From HK1 sp965202875 (GTDB lineage Bacteria; Pseudomonadota; Gammaproteobacteria; HK1), in contig OZ241870.1 of NCBI GenBank assembly GCA_965202875.1, positions 2,108,001 through 2,172,000 on the forward strand: a DNA stretch of 64,000 bases. Direction: 5' to 3'. The translations under genes and the position numbers were made by a program. The stretch's first letter is position 1. Each line of letters starts with the position of its first letter. The notes below the pieces were generated by a model. The model did not search any database. It was not told where the DNA came from and was given only the letters and a program-made list of their open reading frames with translations. Below, one piece after another: positions 1 through 8,498 of this stretch.

Positions 1-975
1 GGAGGGGACGAGGATGATGGGCAGTGTGGCGTCCGGACCGGGCGGGCGGGTGCCGGCGGGCGGGGAGGGACGGTCCGGGACGGTCCGGCGTGGTTCCGGC
101 GGGCGTAGCTCATCGACAGGCGTCGCCTCGGGAGAGGCCGTCTCGGGGCGGGTGGCTCGTGGCTGCGACCGCCGGGTCCCGACACGCGTTTTCGGGCCAT
201 GTTGCAAGTGTGGGAGCATCGCACGCAACACTTTCGGATTCGCCGCCACCACGTTGCCGGATCGCAGATAGTCGTCGCCGCCGTCCGGCTCGGCCACGAT
301 TCCGCCCGCTTCCTGCACGAGCAACGCACCGGCCGCGACGTCCCATGGCGAGAGGCCGGATTGCCAGAAGCCGTCGAGGCGTCCCGCCGCGACGTAGGCG
401 AGGTCCAGCGCGGCCGAGCCGCTACGCCTGACTTGCGCTGCTTCCGACATCAGTCCCTTCAGGGCCGCGTGGTAGAGATCGATGCGCTCGAATTCGCGCA
501 ACGGCAGCCCGCTGCCGAGCATCGTCCCCTTCAGGCCGGCCTTCCTCGCCACCCGGAGCCGCCGATCATCGAGCCTGCCTCCCGCTCCGCGTGAAGCCGT
601 GAACAGCTCCTGCCGCAAAGGGTCGAAGACTACCGCGTGTTCGGTCCGGCCTCGATGGCGCACCGCGATCGACACCGCGACGTGCGGGAATCCGTGTACG
701 AAGTTCGCGGTACCGTCCAGAGGATCGATGATCCACTCGAAATCGCCATGCCCGTGCGAACCGCTTTCTTCGGCAAGAAAGGCATGGTCGGGGTAGCTCG
801 TGCGGACGGTGTCGATGATCCGACGCTCAGCCGTCCTGTCGACTTCGGTGACGAAATCGTTCGGCGCCTTCTCCGAGACGACCAGTGCGTCGATTCTGTC
901 GATGTTGCGTGCGATGACGTTGCCCGCCTTTCTGGCGGCGCGGATCGCAATGTTCAGGAGCGGATGGCTGGACAC
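1..975 (-). CDS. suhB: Inositol monophosphatase family protein (SuhB-like), open at left edge
   Basis: Hydrolyses inositol-1-phosphate and related phosphates in the cytoplasm; in proteobacteria SuhB also acts in ribosomal RNA transcription complexes. The start is a GTG at 975. The reading frame stays open to base 1, so no stop is seen. Metal-binding motifs are intact: AEESG near residue 68, IDPLDGTANF at 83-92 and SPWDVAAG at 209-216. The conserved family fold ends near residue 255-265 (about base 195). The remaining roughly 65 codons are Arg/Pro/Gly-rich and resemble GC-rich intergenic sequence read through, so the natural stop may have been lost. Family assignment is certain; the C-terminal end is not. 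Confidence 0.9.
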   Translation of the reverse strand, partial: MSSHPLLNIAIRAARKAGNVIARNIDRIDALVVSEKAPNDFVTEVDRTAERRIIDTVRTSYPDHAFLAEESGSHGHGDFEWIIDPLDGTANFVHGFPHVAVSIAVRHRGRTEHAVVFDPLRQELFTASRGAGGRLDDRRLRVARKAGLKGTMLGSGLPLREFERIDLYHAALKGLMSEAAQVRRSGSAALDLAYVAAGRLDGFWQSGLSPWDVAAGALLVQEAGGIVAEPDGGDDYLRSGNVVAANPKVLRAMLPHLQHGPKTRVGTRRSQPRATRPETASPEATPVDELRPPEPRRTVPDRPSPPAGTRPPGPDATLPIILVPS

Positions 976-1376
976 GGTTCGGGCGGCGGAGCAGGGAGGC
1001 GGCCATTGTAAGAGCAAGCGAGGATCGGAACACGCGGTCCGTGCCCGGAGCGGCAATCTCCGCCCGGTCCGGACCCCCCGGGAGGGGCGGGCTCCGCCTC
1101 GACGGCCGCAAACAGCACGGGACCGGTCCGGTACGAGACCATGGCCACGCTGACGCCCTCTACCGGCGCGGCATGACACGATGTTGCGGTTTCTCCCGGC
1201 CTGTTTCCGGTCAAGCTCGTCAGCGCACCCCATCGCAACTGTCCCGGTCCCATTCCAATGTGTGGCAGCGGCGTTGCGGGTACCCCTCCGGCGTGCAATG
1301 GTGTTATTGTTTTCAAGGGAGCCGTGTGCGTCATTCCCACGTTTTGCATCGCAAGCCTTGAAAGGAAGGTGAATCC
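976..1376. other. Intergenic region between suhB and a nucleotide-sugar dehydratase
   Basis: This 401-bp stretch separates divergently transcribed genes and should carry both promoters. I see no convincing -35/-10 pair. The last 20 bases are more AT-rich and hold a clear ribosome binding site, AAAGGAAGG at 1361-1369, eight bases before the TTG at 1377. No credible coding sequence was found. Confidence 0.5.
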
Positions 1377-3272
1377 TTGAAATTCACGCAATCCTGCATG
1401 CGACTGCGCAGTCGGGGCGGTGCCGTCGTCCACGATCTCCTGATGATCCCAATCGCTTGGCTGGGAGCGATCTGGCTGCGGTTCAACCTGGGTTCAATCA
1501 GGGAAGAGTATCTCGATCAGGCGCTTCACGTTCTGCCCGCGCTGGTCGTCGTCCTGGGGCTGAGCTTCCTGTACTTCGGCATGTACCGCGGAGTATGGCG
1601 GCTCGCATCGCTGCCCGATTTCATTCGGATTCTCAAGGCCGTCTTCATCGGGGTGTGCCTGTGCATCGTCGTCACGTTCGCCCTCACCCGGATGACGCAC
1701 GTCTCCCGTTCATCGTTCCTCTTCTTCGGGGGGTTGCTCATCGTTCTTCTGAGCACGCCGCGCTTCACCTACCGCTGGGTCAAGGATCGGCACTTCCATC
1801 CGACGCACTCGCGGCAGGCCCTCGTCGTCGGGGCAGGGAGAGGGGGGGAGATGCTCACACGCACCCTGCTGGCGGAGCCGTCTTACGGATATCGCCCGAT
1901 CGGCTTCGTCGACGATGATCCCGAAAAGATAGGGCGCGACGTCTATGGTCTCCGAGTCTTCGGCCACTGCGGACAGATCCCCGAGATCGTCGGGAGCACC
2001 GGCACCGACGTCGTCATCGTCGCAATGCCGTCCGCGACCGCGGTCCAGATGCGCAAGATCGTGGAGTTCTGCGAGCGCTCGGGCGTACCGACGCGAACCA
2101 TTCCGAACGCGACGGATTTCACCTTCGATGACGCCGTACCCGGTAAGCTGCGACCCGTCACCATCGAAGACCTGCTTGACCGCAAGACGGTGCGGTTCGA
2201 TTGGTCCAGAATACGGGGTGAGCTGATCGGGCGCTCCGTCCTCGTGACCGGAGGCGGCGGATCGATCGGGAGCGAGCTGTGCCGTCAGATCGCGCACCTC
2301 GATCCCTCCCGCCTCATCGTCGCGGACACCAGCGAGTTCAACCTGTACCGGATTGAGCGCGAGTTGCGCGACGCCCGCCGGAACCTCTCGATCTCCATCA
2401 TGCTCGCCGACGTCTGTGACGCGGTCGCCATCGAGCGTGTCTTCGAACGTCACCACCCGGACATCGTGTTTCACACGGCCGCTTACAAGCATGTACCGAT
2501 GCTCGAGAGCCAGACGAGGGAGGCGGTGCGTGTGAACGTCCTCGGCACGCACACGATGGCGCACGCGGCGGCGCGGCACGCCACGGATCGCTTTGTGCTC
2601 ATATCGAGCGACAAGGCGGTGAACCCGGCGAATGTGATGGGGGCGAGCAAACGACTCGCGGAAAAGGTGTGCCGAGCCGTCCAGGAGACATCGCCATCGA
2701 CCCGGTTCATTGCAGTACGTTTCGGAAACGTGCTGGACTCCACCGGCAGCGTCGTGCCGCTGTTTCGTGAGCAGATCGCGCGTGGCGGCCCGGTCACGGT
2801 GACTGATCGGAACATGGAACGCTACTTCATGACGATCCACGAGGCGTGCCAGCTCGTCATGTCTTCGGCGGTCATCGGGAAAGGCGGCGAAACGTTCGTG
2901 CTCGACATGGGCGAGCCCATGCGGATCCTGTATCTGGCCGAGCAGATGATCCGCCTCTCCGGGAAGATCCCGGGCGAAGACATCGCCATCGAATTCATCG
3001 GCGCCCGCCCGGGGGAGAAGTACTCCGAAGATCTGGCACATTCCACCGAGCCGCTCAGTCCGACCAGCCACGAGAAGATCCACCTCGCACGTCAACAGTC
3101 CGTCGAGCCGGCCGGATTCGAGGCTCGGCTCGCCGATCTGCGCAAGGCGTGCGAGGCGTTCGACGAACCGGCATTGGAACGTACAATCGCCCAGCTCGTT
3201 CCCGAGCATCTCGGGGCATCGACGACGCACACGGTCGAGCAGGCGATTCCAATCGACCGGGCAAGACGCTGA
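1377..3272 (+). CDS. Membrane-anchored nucleotide-sugar 4,6-dehydratase/epimerase (WbpM/CapD type)
   Basis: Probably converts UDP-N-acetylhexosamine to a 4-keto-6-deoxy sugar, an early step in O-antigen or capsule sugar synthesis, at the inner membrane. The 631-aa protein has about four N-terminal membrane helices (residues 17-130), a CoA-binding-like Rossmann domain (ALVVGAGRGGE near 148) and a C-terminal extended SDR domain (VTGGGGSIGSE near 290). The active-site stretch SSDKAVNPANVMGASKR lacks the usual YxxxK and is typical of the WbpM/FlaA1 group. The start is a TTG supported by AAAGGAAGG upstream. Length is normal for the long family form. The other sugar-nucleotide genes lie 12 kb away, so its polymer is unknown. 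Confidence 0.88.
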   Translation: MKFTQSCMRLRSRGGAVVHDLLMIPIAWLGAIWLRFNLGSIREEYLDQALHVLPALVVVLGLSFLYFGMYRGVWRLASLPDFIRILKAVFIGVCLCIVVTFALTRMTHVSRSSFLFFGGLLIVLLSTPRFTYRWVKDRHFHPTHSRQALVVGAGRGGEMLTRTLLAEPSYGYRPIGFVDDDPEKIGRDVYGLRVFGHCGQIPEIVGSTGTDVVIVAMPSATAVQMRKIVEFCERSGVPTRTIPNATDFTFDDAVPGKLRPVTIEDLLDRKTVRFDWSRIRGELIGRSVLVTGGGGSIGSELCRQIAHLDPSRLIVADTSEFNLYRIERELRDARRNLSISIMLADVCDAVAIERVFERHHPDIVFHTAAYKHVPMLESQTREAVRVNVLGTHTMAHAAARHATDRFVLISSDKAVNPANVMGASKRLAEKVCRAVQETSPSTRFIAVRFGNVLDSTGSVVPLFREQIARGGPVTVTDRNMERYFMTIHEACQLVMSSAVIGKGGETFVLDMGEPMRILYLAEQMIRLSGKIPGEDIAIEFIGARPGEKYSEDLAHSTEPLSPTSHEKIHLARQQSVEPAGFEARLADLRKACEAFDEPALERTIAQLVPEHLGASTTHTVEQAIPIDRARR

Positions 3273-3389
3273 CGGCGGTCGCCGTCCCGGCGTCCCCGCC
3301 CCCCGCCTCGCGGAATCCCCTCTTGACAACGGCCCCGCTCCGATGTGGCGACGGGTGCATCCGGCTCGCGGGATGCTCTCCGGCTACCT

Positions 3390-4559
3390 TCAAGGCAACC
3401 GCCGCCGCCCCCGTTGGCTCTCCGCCCGCCGGTGGGCGGACATCTCCCGTCCGCAACGGCTTGAAACACGCCCTACGACTTCCTCGGCGATCGCGAGCGA
3501 CGATGTGAGTCCCGGGGACTCGATCCCGAACAGGTTCACCAGCCCCTCGATGCCATGCACCTCCGCGCCCTGGATGACGAAGTCGGGAGCCGTCTCGCCG
3601 GGGCCGTAGATCCTGGGGCGGATGCCGGTGTAGTCGGGCAGCAGCGCTCCATCCTTCAGCGCCGGGTAGTAGCGCCGGATGGAGGCGTAGAAGTTCTCCG
3701 CCTCGCCCGCGTCCACGTCGTAGTCGAGCGTGTCGACCCAGTGCAGGTCCGGGCCGAAGCGGCAGCGGCGGCCGAGATCGAGCCCGACGTGGACCCCGAG
3801 CCACGCGCCCGAGGGCATCGGGTAGACGAGGCGCGAGAAGGGCGACTTGCCGCTCAGGGAGAAGTAGCTCCCCTTCGCGTAATGCAGCGGCGGGACGTGC
3901 GCAGGGTCGATCCCGTCGATGTTCCGCGCGACGGCCTGCGCGCCGAGCGCCGCCGCGTTGACGACCACCTCGCCCACCAGGCTCACCGGCTCGGCACCGC
4001 CGGCGTCGATGCGGACCCCGTCGTCACGCACCACGCCGCCGAGACACGGGCTGCCAAGGGCCACGAACGCCCCGTTCGCCACGGCGTCCCCTTCAAGCGC
4101 GAGCATGTACTCGTGAACGTCGACGATGCCGGTGGAGGGCGAGAGAAATGCCCCCGCGCACCTGACCTCCGGCTCCAGCGCCCGCGCCTCCTTCGGATCG
4201 AGGCGCACAAGGTCTTCGACGCCGTTGCGCCGCGCGCGCTCCATGAGTGCGTCCAGCGCGTCGAGCTGATTGTCCTCGGTCGCGACCACGAGCTTGCCGG
4301 TGCGCGCATGGGCCACCCCGTGGCTTGCGCAGAACTCGTAGAGCGCGTGCTTGCCCGCGACGCACGCCCGAGCCTTCAGGCTGCCGTTCGGATAGTAGAG
4401 ACCGGCGTGGATGACCCCGGAATTGCGGGAACTGACCTCCGAGCCGATGACCTCGTGGCGTTCAAGCACGATCACCTCGCGACCGTGTAACGCCAGGGCG
4501 CGTGCGACCGCGAGCCCGATGACGCCGGCGCCGATCACGATGCATTCGACACGATCCAT
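3390..4559 (-). CDS. lhgO: FAD-dependent L-2-hydroxyglutarate oxidase/dehydrogenase family protein
   Basis: Probably oxidises L-2-hydroxyglutarate, or a similar 2-hydroxyacid, to the keto acid with FAD, passing electrons to quinone or oxygen. The 389-aa protein opens with the dinucleotide motif IVIGAGVIGLAVA at residues 7-19, followed by VLERHEVIGSEVSSRNSGVI and HAGLYY, the characteristic DAO-fold signature of LhgO. FGIESPGLTSSLAIAE near the C-terminus closes the flavin site. I start at the ATG at 4559; the frame is open upstream, but that extension lies in the spacer before cinA and has no homology-like sequence. The last 15 residues are basic and probably non-conserved. The substrate is inferred from family only. 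Confidence 0.85.
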   Translation of the reverse strand: MDRVECIVIGAGVIGLAVARALALHGREVIVLERHEVIGSEVSSRNSGVIHAGLYYPNGSLKARACVAGKHALYEFCASHGVAHARTGKLVVATEDNQLDALDALMERARRNGVEDLVRLDPKEARALEPEVRCAGAFLSPSTGIVDVHEYMLALEGDAVANGAFVALGSPCLGGVVRDDGVRIDAGGAEPVSLVGEVVVNAAALGAQAVARNIDGIDPAHVPPLHYAKGSYFSLSGKSPFSRLVYPMPSGAWLGVHVGLDLGRRCRFGPDLHWVDTLDYDVDAGEAENFYASIRRYYPALKDGALLPDYTGIRPRIYGPGETAPDFVIQGAEVHGIEGLVNLFGIESPGLTSSLAIAEEVVGRVSSRCGREMSAHRRAESQRGRRRLP

Positions 4560-4707
4560 GCCGGGGTTGCGTCCCGTGGTTCGCAAGGCGCGGGAGTGTA
4601 GCGCGGCCGGTGCGCGCGCCGGCTCCATGGTGGCGGCTGCGCTATGCTGCGTGGATGTCCGGGCGTGAGGCGGGCGTCGCGATTTCAATGGACGGAGCCG
4701 GCGGACC

Positions 4708-5964
4708 ATGCGTTGTGAAGTCATTGCGGTCGGGACCGAGCTGCTGCTCGGGCAGATTGTCGATACCAACTCGTCGTGGATCGGCGAGCGGCTCGCGATG
4801 GCCGGAGTCGATTCGCATTTCCAGGTGAAGGTCGGCGACAACCGGGCGCGGATCGCGGAGACGATCCGGCACGCGCTCTCGCGGAGCGACGCGGTGATCC
4901 TCTGCGGCGGGCTCGGGCCCACGCAGGACGACGTCACCCGCGAGGCGATCGCCGAGGTGATGGGGGTCGCGCTGGTTCGGGACGCCGCGATGGGCGAGAC
5001 GATCCGCAAGGGCTTCGAGGCGCGCGGGCGTCGCTTCTCCGAGACCAACCTGCGCCAGGCCGATCGCCCCGCCGGCGCGGCGTTCATCCCCGAGATGCCG
5101 GGAACCGCCCCCGGGCTCGTCTGTCCGGTCGGTGGGCAGGTGATCTACGCGGTGCCGGGGGTGCCGTTCGAGATGCGCGAGATGATGGAGGGGACGATCC
5201 TCTCCGACCTGAAGCGCCGGGCCGGGGCCGGCGCGGTGATCAGGAGCCGGGTGCTCAAGAGCTGGGGCGAGAGCGAATCGCGGCTTGCGGAGTTGCTCGC
5301 GGGGTGCATCGAGGCGCTCGACCGCGCCGGCAACCCCACCATCGCGTTCCAGGCGAGCGGCATCGAGGGGCTGAAGATCCGCATCACCGCCAAGGCCGGA
5401 AACACGGCGGCGGCCGATGCGCTCATCGCCGGCGAGGAAGCGCGGGTGCGTGCGATCGTCGGCGACGCGATCTTCGCAACCGACGTCGAGACGATGGAGT
5501 CCGTGGTGCTCGATCTGCTGCGCGAACGCGGCCTCTCGCTCGCGGTGGCCGAATCGTTGACCGGGGGTCTGGTCGGAGCCAGGCTCACCGCGGTGCCCGG
5601 CGCGAGCGACGTCTTCCGCGGCGCGGTGGTGTCCTACGCGAGTGAGGTGAAATTCGATCTCCTCGGCCTGCCGGAGGGGCGGGTGGTCTCGAACGAGGCT
5701 GCGAAGGCGATGGCGCTCGAGGTGCGCAAACGGCTTGGAGCGGACGTCGGGATCGCCACCACCGGTGTCGCCGGGCCGGCGGAGCAGGAAGGGTATCCGC
5801 CCGGCACCGTGTTTCTCGGCCTCGCGCACGGCGGTCGCCCCGAGGCGCTGCGAGTACGTCTGCCCGGAGACCGCCACCGCGTGCGCGAGTACGCGGCGAT
5901 CAGCGTATTGAACCTGTTGCGGCTCCGCGTCTCGGGCTCGTCGAGGAGTCCGGAGCTGCGGTAG
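4708..5964 (+). CDS. cinA: CinA family nicotinamide-nucleotide amidohydrolase
   Basis: Two-domain CinA of 418 aa. The N-terminal MoCF/COG1058 domain (MRCEVIAVGTELLLGQIVDT, then CGGLGPTQDD near 68) is linked to ADP-ribose-pyrophosphatase-type activity. The C-terminal domain (VAESLTGGLVGARLT near 283, TTGVAGPAEQEGYPPGTVF near 350) deamidates NMN in pyridine nucleotide recycling. Both active-site signatures are intact and length matches full-length CinA. It is divergent from the lhgO-like gene across 148 bp and stands alone on its strand, with the cupin gene 117 bp downstream. Confidence 0.93.
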   Translation: MRCEVIAVGTELLLGQIVDTNSSWIGERLAMAGVDSHFQVKVGDNRARIAETIRHALSRSDAVILCGGLGPTQDDVTREAIAEVMGVALVRDAAMGETIRKGFEARGRRFSETNLRQADRPAGAAFIPEMPGTAPGLVCPVGGQVIYAVPGVPFEMREMMEGTILSDLKRRAGAGAVIRSRVLKSWGESESRLAELLAGCIEALDRAGNPTIAFQASGIEGLKIRITAKAGNTAAADALIAGEEARVRAIVGDAIFATDVETMESVVLDLLRERGLSLAVAESLTGGLVGARLTAVPGASDVFRGAVVSYASEVKFDLLGLPEGRVVSNEAAKAMALEVRKRLGADVGIATTGVAGPAEQEGYPPGTVFLGLAHGGRPEALRVRLPGDRHRVREYAAISVLNLLRLRVSGSSRSPELR

Positions 5965-6081
5965 CCGCCGTCCGGGCGTCACGCGCATGGCCATCGCGTG
6001 GCCCTGCCCCGGCTCCGGGGGCTTGTCCTCTCCCGCGCCGCATCGCATTTGCGCGACTTGAACTCGACGAGGTGGCTCACC

Positions 6082-6648
6082 GTGACCACGAATTTCGACT
6101 CCAGGCAGTTCGTCACCGATTGCCGCGCAGCGGTGGCGGCGAACGATGCGGTGACCGCGACCCGGGCGGTGGTGCGCAAGGCGGTGCGGGCGCTGGCCTC
6201 GGGCGTCGTGGCCCTGCCGCCGCTCGACTCCATCCACGTCCGCCGTCGCGGCGATCTGCTGCTCGGCCATGACCGGACGCTGTACGAAGACGACGCGGTG
6301 ACGGTGACCGTCGTCGAGACCGCGCCCGGCCACTTCCAGCCGCCGCACGATCACGCGATGTGCGCGGTGATCGGGGTGTTCGAGGGCGGTGAGCAGAACC
6401 GGTTCTACCGCCGCGCCGAAGGCCGCGCGCGGCTTGCAACCCGTCGAGTTGTCCGCCCCGGTGAAGTCATCGCGCTCCGGGAGCGCACCGTGCACGCGAT
6501 CAGCGCCGCGGCCGGCGAGCGCTGCCGCGCTCTGCACGTCTACCTCGGCCCCCTCGGCTCGCGTCCCCGCTCGCTGTTCCACCCGCAGACCGGCGTCGAA
6601 GAACCGTTCGATTTCGACACTTACCTGTACTACACCCGGGCGGCTTGA
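6082..6648 (+). CDS. Cupin-fold metal-dependent protein, cysteine-dioxygenase-like
   Basis: A protein of 188 residues with a double-stranded beta-helix. The metal site is visible as PPHDHAMCAVIGVFEG (near 92-107) with a distal histidine in RTVHAISA. This pattern fits small predicted metal enzymes related to cysteine dioxygenase; the substrate is unknown. I chose the GTG at 6082 because GAGGTGG sits six bases upstream and the protein then begins with the helix expected in homologues. An in-frame GTG at 5998 would add 28 unconserved residues. Downstream lies a non-coding repeat region, so it is probably monocistronic or follows cinA. Confidence 0.72.
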   Translation: MTTNFDSRQFVTDCRAAVAANDAVTATRAVVRKAVRALASGVVALPPLDSIHVRRRGDLLLGHDRTLYEDDAVTVTVVETAPGHFQPPHDHAMCAVIGVFEGGEQNRFYRRAEGRARLATRRVVRPGEVIALRERTVHAISAAAGERCRALHVYLGPLGSRPRSLFHPQTGVEEPFDFDTYLYYTRAA

Positions 6649-6690
6649 GCGCCGGGACCGGGACGTCGGTCAAGCGGAGTCTCCACCCAG

Positions 6691-6797
6691 AGCGCCAAGG
6701 CAAAAGGTTTGCCTTCGTCGTTTCCCCCGCGTCATCGGCAGCCTCGACCAGCCCGGTCGCAGCGCCAGGAAAAAAGTTCGCCTTCGTCGTTCCCCCC
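6691..6797. repeat. Imperfect direct repeat, two copies, 70-bp period
   Basis: Two copies of a 37-38 base sequence beginning AGCGCCA and containing GCCTTCGTCGTT followed by a run of C start at 6691 and 6761. They lie in the 295-bp spacer between the cupin gene and the convergent hemB. The rest of the spacer shows no gene. The repeat could be part of a dispersed intergenic family; no function is evident. Confidence 0.6.
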
Positions 6798-6943
6798 TGC
6801 ACCTTCCAGGACCGATTTCCCGGAGAAGGTCTTGGAAGTCGGGCAGGCAGCCGGGAGCGACCCCTCCCCCCCGTCCGGCGAGGAGTGGCGGCGCGCCCGA
6901 GACACCCGGTCGCCCGTTGAGCCGGCAGCAGGGCGTCCGGGGA

Positions 6944-7963
6944 TCAGCCCGCGAGCCACCCTGCCGCGTCGAGCGCGTGGTAGGTGATGACCAGATCGGC
7001 GCCTGCGCGCTTGATCGCGGTGAGATTCTCAAGCGCGACCGCTCGCTCGTCGAGCCAGCCGCGCTCGCCCGCCGCCTTCACCATCGAGTACTCGCCGCTC
7101 ACGTTGTACGCGACCATCGGCAGCTCCGGGTGCGCGTCGTGCACCCGGCGGATGACGTCGAGATAGGGCAGGGCGGGCTTGACCATCAGGAAGTCCGCGC
7201 CTTCCTCGACGTCGAGCGCGGCCTCCTTGAGCGCCTCGCGCACGTTTCCGGGGTCCATCTGATGGGTGCGCCGATCACCGAACTCCGGTGCTCCCTGCGC
7301 GGCGTCCCGGAACGGACCGTAGAACGCCGAGGCGTACTTGATGGCGTAGGACATGATCGGGACGTGGTCGTAGCCGCACCCGTCGAGCCCCTCGCGGATG
7401 CTCGCGACCATGCCGTCGATCATGCCGCTCGGGGCGACGACGTCGGCGCCGGCCCGCGCGTGGCTCACCGAGACCCGGGCGAGGACGTCGAGGGTCTCGT
7501 CGTTCAGCACGTAGCCGTCGGGGAGCAGCGAGTTCTCGTGGTTCAACACACCGCAGTGGCCGTGATCGGTGTACTCGCACAGACACACGTCGGTGACGAC
7601 GAGGAGGTCGGGCAAGGCGGCCTTCAGCGCACGGAGCGCACGCTGGATGACGCCGTCGTCATCGAAGTTCTCCTCCCCGATCGGGTCTTTCGACCCGGGG
7701 ATGCCGAAGAGCAGCACCGCCGGGATCCCCGCCGTCGCCGCCTTCCCCGCCTCTTCGACCGCCCGGTCGACGGAGAGCTGGCAGATCCCCGGCATCGAGG
7801 GGATCGGATCGCGTACGTTCTCGCCGTGGACGATGAACAGGGGGTAGATGAAGTCGGCCGGGGTGAGCGTCGTCTCGCGCACCGCCGCGCGCAGCGGTGC
7901 GGTGTGCCGGAGACGGCGCGGCCGATTGCGCCGGCAGGTCTCGATCCTCGTCTCGGCGTTCAT
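6944..7963 (-). CDS. hemB: Delta-aminolevulinic acid dehydratase (porphobilinogen synthase)
   Basis: Condenses two 5-aminolevulinate molecules to porphobilinogen in haem and tetrapyrrole synthesis, in the cytoplasm. The 339-aa protein carries the zinc-type cysteine cluster VCLCEYTDHGHCG near residues 131-143 and the two active-site lysine segments SYAIKYASAFYGPF (near 210) and FLMVKPALPYLD (near 262). Length is normal. The ATG at 7963 is preceded by GGAGG at good spacing. The cysteine-rich motif predicts a zinc enzyme rather than a magnesium-only form. Confidence 0.96.
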   Translation of the reverse strand: MNAETRIETCRRNRPRRLRHTAPLRAAVRETTLTPADFIYPLFIVHGENVRDPIPSMPGICQLSVDRAVEEAGKAATAGIPAVLLFGIPGSKDPIGEENFDDDGVIQRALRALKAALPDLLVVTDVCLCEYTDHGHCGVLNHENSLLPDGYVLNDETLDVLARVSVSHARAGADVVAPSGMIDGMVASIREGLDGCGYDHVPIMSYAIKYASAFYGPFRDAAQGAPEFGDRRTHQMDPGNVREALKEAALDVEEGADFLMVKPALPYLDVIRRVHDAHPELPMVAYNVSGEYSMVKAAGERGWLDERAVALENLTAIKRAGADLVITYHALDAAGWLAG

Positions 7964-8008
7964 GATGAGCCTCCGGTTGGATGGGTCAGGATGTCACGGC
8001 GCAACCAA

Positions 8009-8040
8009 TATAATCCATCCACCATATAATCCATCCACCA
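8009..8040 (+). repeat. Two perfect 16-bp tandem copies carrying TATAAT
   Basis: The unit TATAATCCATCCACCA occurs twice back to back at 8009-8024 and 8025-8040, in the 110-bp spacer between divergent hemB and the RidA-like gene. It is unusually AT-rich for this window. Each copy contains a perfect TATAAT, so one may be the -10 element for the gene at 8074, but no good -35 hexamer is visible at the right spacing. Confidence 0.7.
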
Positions 8041-8073
8041 CCATCGGCATCCGGCCGTCACCGGGAGCCCGCC

Positions 8074-8457
8074 GTGCGACGCCACCTCGATTCCCTCTGG
8101 CTCAAGCCGCGCACCTCTCCCTATCATCATCTGGTGATCGCGGACCCCGACTATTTCATCGCCGGCATCGTGGCCGCGGACATTCCGGGCGGGGATGCGC
8201 TCATCGGCAGGGTCGAAGAGGAAACCGACCTCATCATGCGCACCATCAGGCAGATCCTCGCGGACCACGACGTGGGGATGGGGGATCTGGTGCGAGTCGA
8301 CGTCCACCTGCTGGATCTCGACGAGATCCACGTCATGGACCGCGCCCACCGCCGCTACCTGGACCCGAACGCGATGCCGGCCCGCACCACGACCCAATCG
8401 GTGAAGCTCTACGGCGGCAGCCGGGTCGAGATCACCTGCATGGCGCGGCGCCGCTGA
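8074..8457 (+). CDS. RidA/YjgF/UK114 family protein
   Basis: Small trimeric Rid-family protein of 127 aa, a group that hydrolyses reactive enamine/imine intermediates to keto acids and ammonia. The conserved arginine segment PARTTTQSVKLYGG lies near residue 103-116 and VEITCMA at 118-124. The N-terminus is slightly longer than that of RidA itself. It therefore may belong to an outlying Rid subfamily rather than RidA proper. It is divergent from hemB and convergent with tctA. Confidence 0.8.
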   Translation: MRRHLDSLWLKPRTSPYHHLVIADPDYFIAGIVAADIPGGDALIGRVEEETDLIMRTIRQILADHDVGMGDLVRVDVHLLDLDEIHVMDRAHRRYLDPNAMPARTTTQSVKLYGGSRVEITCMARRR

Positions 8458-8498
8458 CGCGCCCCGATCCACGGTGCCCAGGACGGCGACAACGGGAT

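Noticed and set aside
1710..3329. 539-codon open frame opposite the sugar dehydratase
   Set aside because: Antisense shadow of a well-supported gene with no recognisable domain.
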